Shown here: positions 8,650-17,383 of the stretch, piece after piece
How positions within the stretch are numbered: the first letter of the stretch is position 1
How the letters are laid out: each line of letters opens with the position of its first letter
Assembly: GCA_025363655.1 (NCBI GenBank)
Contig: JANYDK010000115.1
Coordinates: forward strand, 36,932-100,931
Reading direction: 5' to 3'
Source of the DNA: Deltaproteobacteria bacterium
GTDB taxonomy: Bacteria; Myxococcota_A; Polyangia; Polyangiales; JADJMO01
DNA length: 64,000 bases
Translations under genes and position numbers: made by a program
The notes under the pieces: generated by a model
Database searches by the model: none
Seen by the model: the letters and a program-made list of their open reading frames with translations, nothing else
What the model was told of the DNA's origin: nothing

Positions 8650-9318
8650 ATGGCCGAGCAAGACGAAACTCCTTCCGAGAGTCCGCCGCCCGACGTCGAG
8701 ATCCCGCTGGATCCGCTCGAGCAGAAGGAAGGGCGCAAGGCCGAGACGGGGCCGCCGCCGACGATCGAGCTCGCCATTCGTGATGCGCTCCGCAAGGGCG
8801 ACGTCAAATTCGCGCTCACGCTCGCGACCAGCCACTACCGCGCGCCGCTCATTCGTTTCTGTCTCGCGTTCGTCCACGACGAGACCACCGCGGAAGACGT
8901 CGCACAGACGGCCCTCGCCGTCGCCTCCGAGCGCGCGGCCGAGTTCTCCGGGCAGAGCACCTTCCGCACCTGGCTCTTCGGCATCGCTCGCCACAAGGCG
9001 CTCGACGCGGCCGCCTCGCGACACGGAATGCCGCTCTCGGCGGTCACCGACTCGCGTTGGATCGCCGACGCCATCGGTCCGGTGACGGGCCTCCAAAGGG
9101 CGGCCGATCTCGGCGCGCTCGAAGGGGTCATCGCCTCGCTCGGCGAAGAGACACGCGGTCTCCTCACGCTCCGCTTCCGCGAAGAGCTCTCCTACAAAGA
9201 AATCGCCGACGCCTTCGACATCACCGAACAGGCCGCCCGCAAACGCATGTTCGACGCCCTCGAAAAGATTCGAAAGCTCCTCACCACCCAGCGGGCCGAC
9301 TTTTTCGAAGAGAAGTAG
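8650..9318 (+). CDS. ECF-type RNA polymerase sigma factor
   Basis: The 222-residue product has a sigma-70 region 2 at about residues 60-125 (ending STFRTWLFGIARHKALD) and a region 4 helix-turn-helix at about residues 160-210 (LTLRFREELSYKEIADAFDI then EQAARKRMFDALEKIR). About 40 charged residues precede region 2, longer than in most ECF factors. The start is well supported: GGAGGTGA ends five bases before the ATG. No anti-sigma factor gene is adjacent, and only the membrane protein just upstream could play that role. The gene ends 9 bases before the convergent homoserine dehydrogenase gene. Its regulon is unknown. Confidence 0.93.
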   Translation: MAEQDETPSESPPPDVEIPLDPLEQKEGRKAETGPPPTIELAIRDALRKGDVKFALTLATSHYRAPLIRFCLAFVHDETTAEDVAQTALAVASERAAEFSGQSTFRTWLFGIARHKALDAAASRHGMPLSAVTDSRWIADAIGPVTGLQRAADLGALEGVIASLGEETRGLLTLRFREELSYKEIADAFDITEQAARKRMFDALEKIRKLLTTQRADFFEEK

Positions 9319-9327
9319 TCCAGAGCC

Positions 9328-10653
9328 TCACTGCTCGACGCGCAGCGCGAGAGATGGCGCGCGAACGAACGCGAGCGCATCGATGACCGTGAGGGCTGCG
9401 CGTACGTCACGTTCGCTCGCCGAGTGGGTCAGCATCACGATCACGCGGGTCTCGTCGTCGTCCGAATCGGAGGCGCGACGACCGCTACCCCCCTCTTGCA
9501 CCATTTGCTCGATCGAAACCGAGCTCTGACCGAGTGCGCCGGCGATCTGGGCGAGGACCCCGGGACGATCGAGCACGCGCATGCGCAGGTACCAGATGGC
9601 CTCTTGCGCGCGTGCGGGAGCGAGCGGACGACGCGCGACGTCGAGCCCTTCGGTGAGGAGCCCGGAGACGCCGGCTCGACGTGCACGGGCGACGTCGACG
9701 AGATCGGCGACGACGCTGACGGCGGTCGGAAGTGCACCTGCGCCGCGACCGACGAGCACCTGCGCGCCGGCCCCTTCGGCCTCGAGCGCGATCGCGTTGA
9801 GCACGCCGTCGACGGAAGCCAGCGGCGCACGCGCGGGCACCAGCGCCGGATGCACGCGGAGATCGAGGAGCGGTCCGCCCTCGCCGCGCGTCTCGCGCCC
9901 GACCGCGAGGTGTTTGATGGCGTAACCGAAGCGCGCGGCGAAGCGCAGATCGATCGGCTCGATCGCACGAATGCCCTCGGTCGGGACCTCGTCGGGCCGC
10001 ACCACGGCACCGAACGCGAGGAGCGCGAGCACGCAGAGCTTGTGCGCAGCGTCGTGCCCGTCGACGTCGAGAGACGGCTCGGCCTCCGCGTATCCGAGCT
10101 CCTGCGCCGCACGCAAAACCTCGGTAAACGAAGCCCCTTCGTCGCGCATGCGGGTGAGGATGTAGTTGCACGTCCCGTTGACGATGCCGCGCAGACTACG
10201 AACCCAATCGGAGACGAGGTGATCGCGGAGCGCGCGCACGATCGGGATCGCCCCTCCTACCGACGCCTCGAACGCGAGATCCGCGTGGTGCTCGTTGGCC
10301 GCGGCCAGCAGCGACGGAGCGCGGACCGCGAGGAGCGCCTTGTTGGCGGTGACGACGCTCTTTCCCGCACGCAGCGCACGCTCGAGGTAGCTCCCCGCCG
10401 GCTCCTCCCCACCCATCACCTCGACGACGACGTCGACGCTCGGATCCGAGAGCACGCGCTCGGCGTCGGTGGTGACGAGCGACGCCGGGACGTCACGCCG
10501 CACCTTGCCGAGGTCGCGCACGAGCACGTGGGCGAGCTCGAGCGGCGCACCGATTCGACGCGCGAGGTACGTGCCGTCGCGCGCCACCAGCTCGGCGACG
10601 CCTCCGCCGACCGTGCCGCAACCGAGGAGCGCGAAGCGAATGGGCTTGCTCAT
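9328..10653 (-). CDS. hom: homoserine dehydrogenase
   Basis: The enzyme reduces aspartate semialdehyde to homoserine with NAD(P)H, the branch point to threonine, methionine and isoleucine. The 441-residue product has the Rossmann motif LLGCGTVGGGV near residues 8-18, VTANKALLAV near residue 100, and the family signature around EGIRAIEPIDLRFAARFGYA (about residue 215 onward). A C-terminal ACT domain (LDRPGVLAQIAGALGQ, then a conserved SIEQMVQ) suggests feedback control, probably by threonine. The ATG at 10653 precedes the Rossmann strand by six residues; the frame is open 22 codons further upstream without family similarity. It is divergent from the acyltransferase-like gene, and no thrB or thrC lies nearby. 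Confidence 0.96.
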   Translation of the reverse strand: MSKPIRFALLGCGTVGGGVAELVARDGTYLARRIGAPLELAHVLVRDLGKVRRDVPASLVTTDAERVLSDPSVDVVVEVMGGEEPAGSYLERALRAGKSVVTANKALLAVRAPSLLAAANEHHADLAFEASVGGAIPIVRALRDHLVSDWVRSLRGIVNGTCNYILTRMRDEGASFTEVLRAAQELGYAEAEPSLDVDGHDAAHKLCVLALLAFGAVVRPDEVPTEGIRAIEPIDLRFAARFGYAIKHLAVGRETRGEGGPLLDLRVHPALVPARAPLASVDGVLNAIALEAEGAGAQVLVGRGAGALPTAVSVVADLVDVARARRAGVSGLLTEGLDVARRPLAPARAQEAIWYLRMRVLDRPGVLAQIAGALGQSSVSIEQMVQEGGSGRRASDSDDDETRVIVMLTHSASERDVRAALTVIDALAFVRAPSLALRVEQ

Positions 10654-10743
10654 GGGGCGCGTAGGGGAAGCACGCAGCGTGCGGGCGTAAAGAGGCGAGC
10701 TTCGCCGGCAGACGCCCATCCGCCATCGGCGTAGACCTGCGCC

Positions 10744-11376
10744 GTGGCCGGTTTCTTCCTCGGTCTCGTCGTTTGGCTCTGGCTGCGCACGCTACGTCTT
10801 CGCGTCGTCGACACGTCGGGAGCACGAAACAAGGCCGATCCGCGACCGTGGGTTCTCGCCTTCTTTCATGGCACGCAGGTGCCGCTCTTGGCGTGGAAGC
10901 GCCGACGCACCACCGCGGTCCTCGTCTCGCTCTCGCGCGACGGCGATTTGCAGAGCGGCGTCATGCGACGAGCGCGCATGCACGTGGTCCGCGGCTCGAC
11001 CTCGCGGGGTGGCGCTCGTGGGCTCGCCGCGATCGTCCGCGCGCTACGGGGTGGTGAGCTCGACGCGGCCTTCGCCGTCGACGGACCCAAGGGACCCCAT
11101 GGCGTCGTCCAACCCGGAGCCCTCGCGTGCGCCAAGCTCACCGGCGGGTTGATCGTCCCGATGGGCTCGGCGGCAAGGCCGACGCACGTGCTCGCCCGCA
11201 CTTGGGATCACTTCGCGCTGCCGTGGCCATTCGCGCGCGCGATCGTCGTCATCGGAGAGCCGCTCTCCAGCGACGCGACACCCGCCGAAGTGGCGAGGGC
11301 GATCGAGGAGGCGAACGCGCGGGCCCACGCCGAGCTCGATCCCGCGCGCGAGTCTTCGGCAACGACGGGAGAATGA
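10744..11376 (+). CDS. DUF374/LpxL-like lysophospholipid acyltransferase family protein
   Basis: The 210-residue product matches the DUF374 family, a distant relative of the lipid A acyltransferases. It starts with a hydrophobic segment (FFLGLVVWLWL, residues 4-14), then FFHGTQ with the putative active-site His, LSRDGD, RGSTSRGG and DGPKGPHG, the order typical of the family. The GTG at 10744 is the only start near the N-terminal membrane segment. It presumably acts at the inner membrane, acylating a lipid precursor, but the substrate is not known. A polytopic membrane protein follows 28 bases later and may share the transcript. Confidence 0.88.
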   Translation: MAGFFLGLVVWLWLRTLRLRVVDTSGARNKADPRPWVLAFFHGTQVPLLAWKRRRTTAVLVSLSRDGDLQSGVMRRARMHVVRGSTSRGGARGLAAIVRALRGGELDAAFAVDGPKGPHGVVQPGALACAKLTGGLIVPMGSAARPTHVLARTWDHFALPWPFARAIVVIGEPLSSDATPAEVARAIEEANARAHAELDPARESSATTGE

Positions 11377-11404
11377 GCCTTCTTCCAAGCTCGTTGCCCG
11401 CTTC

Positions 11405-12157
11405 ATGCTCGCGAAACCCACCCCCCGTCAGCTCGGCGGCGCGCTCGTCTGCTTCGTCGGCGCAGCTGCGTCGTTCGCGCTCGAGAGCGAGCCGAGCCTC
11501 CGCCACGCATTCCGTTGGGACTCGGCGCTCTGGCTCCTCTCGGGATGTGGCGCGATGTTGCTGGTCCGTCGTCTCGAGACGCAGGTCATCGCCCGCGCCA
11601 TCCTCGCCTTCACCTGCGTCATCGCCCTCCTCGGCTGCTGGTTCGGCGGCTTCTCGTCGATGCGAACGGTGCTGCTCGTCGCCACCCTCGGTCCCCTCTT
11701 GGTGTCCCGCGCCGACGGCCTCGACGACGATCTACGCGGCAAATTCCGTCCGATCGCGCATCGCGGCCGACTCCTCGCCGCGGCGGCAATCTGCGGCGTC
11801 ATCGCCGGCCTGGTCGCTCTCTTCGGCGCGCACTTCCTCCAGCGCAGCTTCGAGCTCCGCTTCGATCACGCGATCTTCCATCGTTGGTCGATGCGCATGA
11901 TCGTCCTCGGCTCCGGCTTCGCCACCAGCGCGCTCGCCATCGGGGCTGGCTTCCTCGCCCTCCTCCGTCTTCGCACCTTCGGCCTCGCGCTCATCTTCGC
12001 CGGAGAAGTGCTCGCCCTCGCGCTGGCGATTCGCGGGGGTCACTTCTTGGTGAAGCCGATCGTCGCCTCGCTCATCGGCTGGGCGATGGTGGCGCAGGCG
12101 GTGCTGCTCTTGCCGTTCCTCGTCGGCGCGGCGCGTCGACTCGTCATTTCGCGTTAG
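11405..12157 (+). CDS. polytopic membrane protein of unknown function
   Basis: The 250-residue product is almost entirely hydrophobic, with about seven to eight segments long enough to span the membrane (for example residues 10-30, 38-55, 65-85, 115-140, 160-185, 190-208 and 212-240). Charged residues are confined to short loops. No transporter or enzyme signature was recognised. It lies 28 bases behind the DUF374 gene on the same strand, so joint transcription is likely, and converges with the NAD(P)HX repair gene 46 bases further on. Confidence 0.75.
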   Translation: MLAKPTPRQLGGALVCFVGAAASFALESEPSLRHAFRWDSALWLLSGCGAMLLVRRLETQVIARAILAFTCVIALLGCWFGGFSSMRTVLLVATLGPLLVSRADGLDDDLRGKFRPIAHRGRLLAAAAICGVIAGLVALFGAHFLQRSFELRFDHAIFHRWSMRMIVLGSGFATSALAIGAGFLALLRLRTFGLALIFAGEVLALALAIRGGHFLVKPIVASLIGWAMVAQAVLLLPFLVGAARRLVISR

Positions 12158-12203
12158 CAGCCTCCAAATCTCCGTTGCCTCGATGCTCCGTGTTTTCTCG
12201 CTC

Positions 12204-13766
12204 TCAATCTCCCCAGCCCGGCAACGATTCACCCTTTGCCAGGGCGTCGAGCACCTGCGGTACGCCGTCGGCGAGCTCGCCACTGAAGACGCCGCGATCG
12301 CCGAGCCGTGCGCGCGCGGTGTCGGCGACGAGCCCGTGGACGTGGACGCCGATCGTCGCTGCTTCGAAGGTCGCGTTGGTGCATGCGAAGGCGCCGATCA
12401 TCCCTGCGAGGACGTCGCCCGAGCCTGCGGTCGCCAAGAGCGGGTTGCCGGTGGTGTTGACGGCGATGCGCCCGTCTCGCGCGGCGACGATGGTGCGCGC
12501 GCCCTTGAGCACCACCACCGCGCCCGTCGCCTCGACCACGGCGCGTACCGCCCCGAAACGATCGCGCTCGACCTCGTCGCTGGTGCGCCCGAGAATGCGA
12601 CCCATCTCACCGGGATGCGGCGTGAGGATGAGCTTGCCCTTGGCCGCAGCGAGCGCCTTCGGCCGGCCTTTGAAATGCGTCAGCGCATCGGCGTCGACGA
12701 CGATCGGGCCTTCGAAGGTCGCGAGCACGTGCTCGATCGCCCTGCCAGCCGCGACGTCGAGCCCGAAGCCGGGGCCGATGACGACCGCGCGTCGTCCTTT
12801 CAGCGCCTCGTCGAGCCGCGCGATCGGCTGCTCACGATCGAGCCCCATCGCCATCACCTCGGGCATCCGCCCATCGAGGACCACGAGCGCCTCGGGCCAC
12901 GTCGCGATGGTGACCACGCCCGCGCCACCACGGAACGCGCCTCGGGCCGCGAGCAACGCCGCCCCTGATTTTCCGGCCGATCCTGCGCAGACGAGGACCG
13001 CACCGACGGAGAATTTGTGCGCGTCGGCCTCCCGCGCATGAAGGAGCCGCGCCACTGCACGACGCTCGATCACTTCGGCGACGTGCCCCACTTTGCCGAG
13101 GATGGTGTCGGGCAATCCGAGATCGGCGACGTGAACACGCCCGGCGAAACGCGCGCCCTGCGGCGTGAGCAGCCCGACCTTGAGGTGACCGAAACAGACG
13201 GTGTCGTGCGCCTCGACGCAGGCGCCGAGCGGCGCGCCCGAATCGGCGTCGAGCCCGCTCGGAATGTCGAGCGCGAGACGGCGACCCGGTGCGCGGTTGA
13301 TCGCTTCGACGATCGCGATCATCTTCGCGTCGAGCGGACGATCGAGCCCGGTGCCGAAAAGACCATCGACCACCAAATCGGCCAGTCCGAGCGCTGTCTC
13401 GAGCCCTTCGAGGTCGCCACCGGGCGTCACCATGGTGACCTGCCCCCCGAGATCGAGGAACGCATCGTGGTTGATGCGCGCATCGCCGTGCACCCGTTCG
13501 GTCGGCGCGCAGAGGAAGACCCGTACGTCGGCGCCACGTGCCCAGAGATGTCGCGCGATGACGAAGCCGTCGCCGCCGTTGTTTCCCGCACCCGCGACGA
13601 CGACCACCCGAGCGCCCTGGGCGAGGGCACCCGTGAGCAGGCGCATCGCCACGTCGGCAGCACCTCGACCCGCATTTTCCATCAAGACCACACCGGGGAC
13701 GTGACACGTGTCGATCGCATGACGATCGAAGGCGCGCATCTGGGCTCGGGAGAGGACGGGAATCAT
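12204..13766 (-). CDS. nnr: bifunctional NAD(P)HX epimerase / ADP-dependent dehydratase
   Basis: This fused enzyme repairs hydrated NADH and NADPH: the N-terminal YjeF_N half (residues 1 to about 215) epimerises the R and S forms and the C-terminal YjeF_C half (about 230-510) dehydrates the S form using ADP. Visible motifs are MENAGRGAADV and GAGNNGGDGFVIARHL in the first half, and GPGFG, TPHPGEMGRILG and TAGSGDVLAGMIGA in the second. The 520-residue length fits the fused bacterial form. The ATG at 13766 is followed directly by family sequence. It is divergent from the phosphoesterase lipoprotein gene with an 85-base gap. Confidence 0.97.
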   Translation of the reverse strand: MIPVLSRAQMRAFDRHAIDTCHVPGVVLMENAGRGAADVAMRLLTGALAQGARVVVVAGAGNNGGDGFVIARHLWARGADVRVFLCAPTERVHGDARINHDAFLDLGGQVTMVTPGGDLEGLETALGLADLVVDGLFGTGLDRPLDAKMIAIVEAINRAPGRRLALDIPSGLDADSGAPLGACVEAHDTVCFGHLKVGLLTPQGARFAGRVHVADLGLPDTILGKVGHVAEVIERRAVARLLHAREADAHKFSVGAVLVCAGSAGKSGAALLAARGAFRGGAGVVTIATWPEALVVLDGRMPEVMAMGLDREQPIARLDEALKGRRAVVIGPGFGLDVAAGRAIEHVLATFEGPIVVDADALTHFKGRPKALAAAKGKLILTPHPGEMGRILGRTSDEVERDRFGAVRAVVEATGAVVVLKGARTIVAARDGRIAVNTTGNPLLATAGSGDVLAGMIGAFACTNATFEAATIGVHVHGLVADTARARLGDRGVFSGELADGVPQVLDALAKGESLPGWGD

Positions 13767-13851
13767 GCGGCGCGTGTGGATAGCCGAGGCGGCGACGGGG
13801 CGGTACGGGAGCCACGAGCAGGGCGCCGAAAAGGGCTACCATGGGCGGCAA

Positions 13852-16659
13852 ATGCGCGTTCCTCGCCCGACCTCCTTCGCGTCGCTCCCGCTCGTCGCAT
13901 CGCTGGCGCTCTTCGGCTGCGGTGCATCGTCAGCAGACGCGCAGCCGAGCGACGGCGGCGGCGATGCAGGGACCGACGTCGTCGTCACCGGCGATCCGGC
14001 CGATCTCCTCGACGAGCCGATCTCGTGCGCCTTCGACTGCAAGGACGAGTGCGAGCCGAAGGGCTACCAATGCCCCGCCCTCGCCGCTTGGAACACCATC
14101 CCGCACGCCGCCTCGTGTGGCTCCTTCGACGGGAAATTCCCAGCCGTCAGCGGCAAGTGCACGGCAGCGACCCCGACAGGCGCGGCGGCGAAGAAGACGG
14201 GCATCGACCCCGACGACCCGACGACGACGATCCTCCCGACGGGCCAGCGGGCGAAACCCTCGGGCAAGGCCTCGGTGTTCACCGACTACAAGGGCCAGTT
14301 CCCCACCAACGTCGTCACCATCCCCGGCTCGAACCTCGCGATCGTGGTCGACGGCGGCATCCAAGAGCAGTCGGTGCGGCTCGTCGACACCGATGCCATC
14401 GGCGGCGCCGGCGACCCGGTGCTCGGTCGTGAGAAATTCACCGGGACGACCTCGGTCAACTACGGCGCCGTCGTCCTCGGTGCGGCCGGAGGCACTGCGC
14501 GCGTCTACGTCAGCGGAGGCGCCGACGGCGTCGTCTACGCGTTCACCGTCGACATCGCCGGCAAGAAGCTGACGCGCAACACCGACGGCGACATCAAGAT
14601 CGGCACTCCCAGCGGCGCGCCTGCTTCGGGTGGCGGACTGGCTGGCAACTACTACCTGAGCGGCCTCGCCGCTTCGCCCGACGGCAAGAAACTCTTCGTT
14701 GCCACCGGCAACGCCAGCGCGACGAAAACACCTATTTTCGTCGTCGATTCCGATCCGACCAGCGCCACCTTCAAGAAGGTCACGTCGACCTTCGTCGTCG
14801 GCGCGCGCGAGCTCTTCACCCTCTGGGTGCACCCGGCCGACACCGAAGGAAAGACCCTCTTCGTCAGCGTCTGGGACGGCGCGCGCGTCGAGGTCTGGTC
14901 GACGACCGACGGCAAGCAAATCGCCTCCATCGACGTCGGCAAGAACCCGCAGGCCTTCACCATCCTCGGCACGCGCTACCTCGCGGTGGTCGACAGCGAC
15001 GGCGACGACATCACGATCATCGACACCCTCACGTCACCTCCCGCGAAGGTCGGCAGCACCCCCATCGATCCGCGCGGCAGCGGCGCGAGGCACGGCTATG
15101 CACCGAGCGGCCTCGCCTGGGACGACGCCGGAAAACGGCTCTACGTCACCCTCGCCGGGCTCAACGCGGTGACCGCCTTCGACGTCACCCTTCCAGCGAG
15201 CGGTCCTCCCGTCCTCGCACCGGCCGGCTCTCTCGGTACCGACTGGTGGCCGACCGCGGTGGCCCTTCGCGACGACGGTGCGCTCGTCGTCGTCAACGGC
15301 AAGGGCAAAGGCACTGGCGCCAACCCGATCCCCTTCAAGCCCTCGCAAGGCAACGACACCGAGCTGATGCGCGGCTCGATTCAACTCGTCCCCAAGCCCG
15401 ACGCGGCGACCCTCACCGCCGGCACCGCCGCCCTCGAAGCCGCCACCAACCTCGGCGCGCTCCCCGGCGCCACCAAGGTCGATTGCGGCGGAAATCCCTA
15501 CGATTTCCCAGTCCCCGAGACCAACACGGCCGCTGCGAGCACCCAGATCAAGCACGTCATCTTCGTCGTCAAAGAGAACAAGACCTTCGACGGCGTCTTC
15601 GGCGATCTCCCCGGCCTCGACGGTGATCCGAAGCTGGTGATGGCGCCCGAGCAGATGGAAGACGTCTTCGGCAACCAACGAAAGCTGGCCAAGGCCTTCA
15701 CCGTCTTCGACAACTATTACACGTCGGCCGAGCAATCGATCCAAGGCCACATCTGGACTTCGTACGGCAGGACGATGGAGTTCACCGAGCGCTCGTGGCT
15801 CGTGACCTGGGGTCGCGGCTACCGCTCACCGCCGCCGCAAGGAATCCTCCCGGTCGGCAAGCCCGTCGAGGGCTCGGTCTTCAACTGGCTGCAGCGCGAG
15901 AAGGTTCTCTTCGACGACATGGGCGAGATCATCGGCGCCGCCGACGACGACGGCAGCACCCCGAAGAACGCCGGCTACGACTCGCTCTACCCCGGCGTCC
16001 TCTACGCCATGGACAAGCCGGACACTGAAAAATCCTGCTACATCGTCGCGCGCGCCCGGGCCACGTGCGACCTCAAGTCGTTCACCTACGCGATCCAACC
16101 GAACGACCACACGTCCGGTGGCGCCGCCGGCAAGCCGACCCCGGCCACGTACATCGCGGTCGGGGACGAAGCCCTCGGCATCCTCATCGACGGTCTCTCG
16201 CGCTCCCCTGCCTGGGGCGAGACCTTGGTCATCGTCACGATGGACGACCCCCAAGACGGCGGCGATCACGTCGACGCTCACCGGACCCCTTTCTTCCTCG
16301 TCGGCCCCTGGGTGAAGCGCAACTACGTCGCCAAGGGGCACTACGACACCAGCTCGATCCACAAGCTCCTCGCCCACCTCTTTGCCAAGCCGTACATGAA
16401 CGAAGAGGTCGCCCGGGCCGCCCTCCCCCTCGAGGCCTTCACCTCGACCCCCGACTTCACGCCGTACGACCGCCTCCTCCGCACCGAGCCCCTCGGCTGC
16501 AACCCGAACGGGACGAAAATGTCGACCACCGCCGCGATGTCGGGTTGGGACTTGAGCCAACCGGACGAGGCGCCGGGCATCGGTCGGCAGGTCTGGGAGT
16601 ACTTCCACGGAGGCGCACCGGCACCGGAGATTGTCGGCCGGGACGACGACGACGATTGA
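13852..16659 (+). CDS. lipoprotein: YncE-like beta-propeller fused to phosphoesterase
   Basis: The 935-residue product has a lipoprotein signal peptide (lipobox LFGC, C23), a short Asp/Gly-rich linker, then a beta-propeller of about 350 residues with repeated strands such as GKKLFVATGNA and GKRLYVTLAGLNA. The C-terminal 370 residues form a phosphoesterase (phospholipase C/acid phosphatase family) with HVIFVVKENKTFDGVFGD and MDDPQDGGDHVDAHRTP, which hold the expected metal and substrate residues. The product ends in five Asp residues. The frame is open 29 codons upstream, but that overlaps the nnr start region and lacks a signal peptide. It probably hydrolyses phosphate esters at the cell surface or in the periplasm; the substrate is unknown. 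Confidence 0.9.
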   Translation: MRVPRPTSFASLPLVASLALFGCGASSADAQPSDGGGDAGTDVVVTGDPADLLDEPISCAFDCKDECEPKGYQCPALAAWNTIPHAASCGSFDGKFPAVSGKCTAATPTGAAAKKTGIDPDDPTTTILPTGQRAKPSGKASVFTDYKGQFPTNVVTIPGSNLAIVVDGGIQEQSVRLVDTDAIGGAGDPVLGREKFTGTTSVNYGAVVLGAAGGTARVYVSGGADGVVYAFTVDIAGKKLTRNTDGDIKIGTPSGAPASGGGLAGNYYLSGLAASPDGKKLFVATGNASATKTPIFVVDSDPTSATFKKVTSTFVVGARELFTLWVHPADTEGKTLFVSVWDGARVEVWSTTDGKQIASIDVGKNPQAFTILGTRYLAVVDSDGDDITIIDTLTSPPAKVGSTPIDPRGSGARHGYAPSGLAWDDAGKRLYVTLAGLNAVTAFDVTLPASGPPVLAPAGSLGTDWWPTAVALRDDGALVVVNGKGKGTGANPIPFKPSQGNDTELMRGSIQLVPKPDAATLTAGTAALEAATNLGALPGATKVDCGGNPYDFPVPETNTAAASTQIKHVIFVVKENKTFDGVFGDLPGLDGDPKLVMAPEQMEDVFGNQRKLAKAFTVFDNYYTSAEQSIQGHIWTSYGRTMEFTERSWLVTWGRGYRSPPPQGILPVGKPVEGSVFNWLQREKVLFDDMGEIIGAADDDGSTPKNAGYDSLYPGVLYAMDKPDTEKSCYIVARARATCDLKSFTYAIQPNDHTSGGAAGKPTPATYIAVGDEALGILIDGLSRSPAWGETLVIVTMDDPQDGGDHVDAHRTPFFLVGPWVKRNYVAKGHYDTSSIHKLLAHLFAKPYMNEEVARAALPLEAFTSTPDFTPYDRLLRTEPLGCNPNGTKMSTTAAMSGWDLSQPDEAPGIGRQVWEYFHGGAPAPEIVGRDDDDD

Positions 16660-16761
16660 GTCGCGGCGTCCCAGACCGGTGCCTCTTGCGTAACGGCCCC
16701 GGATCCGGGAAGACCCACTTTCACGGTAACCCTGCCTGTTGCATCGTCTCGGACGGAATCT

Positions 16762-16791
16762 TTGACCGAAGTGTTGCCCCTTTGCTACATT
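16762..16791 (+). promoter_or_regulatory. sigma-70-type promoter of the small gene at 16.9 kb
   Basis: A -35 element TTGACC (16762-16767) is followed after 18 bases by a -10 element TACATT (16786-16791). Transcription would begin near 16798. This is one of the clearest matches to the housekeeping promoter consensus in the window and stands out against the G+C-rich surroundings. The call is by inspection only. Confidence 0.6.
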
Positions 16792-16864
16792 CCGCCCGCT
16801 GCTTGGGGGAAGTCGGGGGATGTCCGTTAGACCCGCGATGGGTTCCAAACAGAGGTCGACACGC

Positions 16865-17104
16865 ATGAACGGATCGATGACGTGGTCTCAGCTGTGTGAA
16901 TCGGACGAGTATCGTGGCCGCTGGGTCGCCCTAGACCAGTGCCGATACGACGAAGCGACCGCCAAGCCTGTCGAGGGCAAGGTCGTCGACGTCGACGATG
17001 ACGTCGTGGAGCTCTGCAATCGAGTGCGTGATGCCCAGTATCGCGACTGCGCGATCTTGTTCATCGACGCCCGCCCGCCCGCGAGCGTCCGCGCGGTTCA
17101 CTGA
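16865..17104 (+). CDS. small acidic protein of unknown function
   Basis: The 79-residue product is not recognised. Its core has GRWVALDQCRYDEAT, an acidic VVDVDDDVVELCNRV segment and CAILFIDA near the end, with three cysteines and no membrane segment, so a small cytoplasmic alpha/beta protein is likely. The ATG at 16865 has an AGAGG about nine bases upstream; an in-frame ATG at 16820 behind a G-rich stretch would add 15 basic residues, and one at 16877 is also possible. The gene has its own consensus promoter and an intrinsic terminator 18 bases past the stop, so it is probably transcribed alone and well. Confidence 0.72.
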   Translation: MNGSMTWSQLCESDEYRGRWVALDQCRYDEATAKPVEGKVVDVDDDVVELCNRVRDAQYRDCAILFIDARPPASVRAVH

Positions 17105-17122
17105 AAGGGAACCCGTATCGTG

Positions 17123-17154
17123 AGAAGCCCCTGCAGAGGGGCTTCTTTCGTTTT
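17123..17154 (+). terminator. intrinsic terminator of the small gene at 16.9 kb
   Basis: A perfect nine-base stem, AGAAGCCCC (17123-17131) with GGGGCTTCT (17138-17146), encloses a six-base loop and runs directly into a T-rich tract (TTTCGTTTT). This is a textbook rho-independent terminator on the plus strand. Confidence 0.9.
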
Positions 17155-17330
17155 GTTCGGGCGCGAGCGTCGGCGCGGGCGTCAGCGCGCTCGCAACCGC
17201 CTCCCCTCCCCTACCGACCCCTGGTCCGGCACCGCTCTCGACGTGCTGCCCGCAGGCAGCAAAATCTCCGTCCCCGAGCGATTCCGTTTCGGCTGTTCGG
17301 CAATGATTTCAGATACTTGCCCTGTGGATA

Positions 17331-17351
17331 GGACCCGTTCTTGACGGGTCC
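17331..17351 (+). repeat. inverted repeat in the leader of the SprT-like gene
   Basis: GGACCCGT (17331-17338) pairs perfectly with ACGGGTCC (17344-17351) around a five-base loop. It lies about 32 bases before the start of the metallopeptidase gene and has no T-run behind it, so it is more likely a leader hairpin or operator than a terminator. Apart from this, the stretch between the terminator at 17154 and the gene at 17384 shows nothing recognisable. Confidence 0.5.
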
Positions 17352-17383
17352 GAGGGCATCTTCTACCCCCAATGGAGACCCCC

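Noticed and set aside
16660..16761. A CCCGGATCCGGG palindrome after the phosphoesterase gene as terminator
   Set aside because: No T-run follows, and the palindrome is short, so it was not called a terminator.
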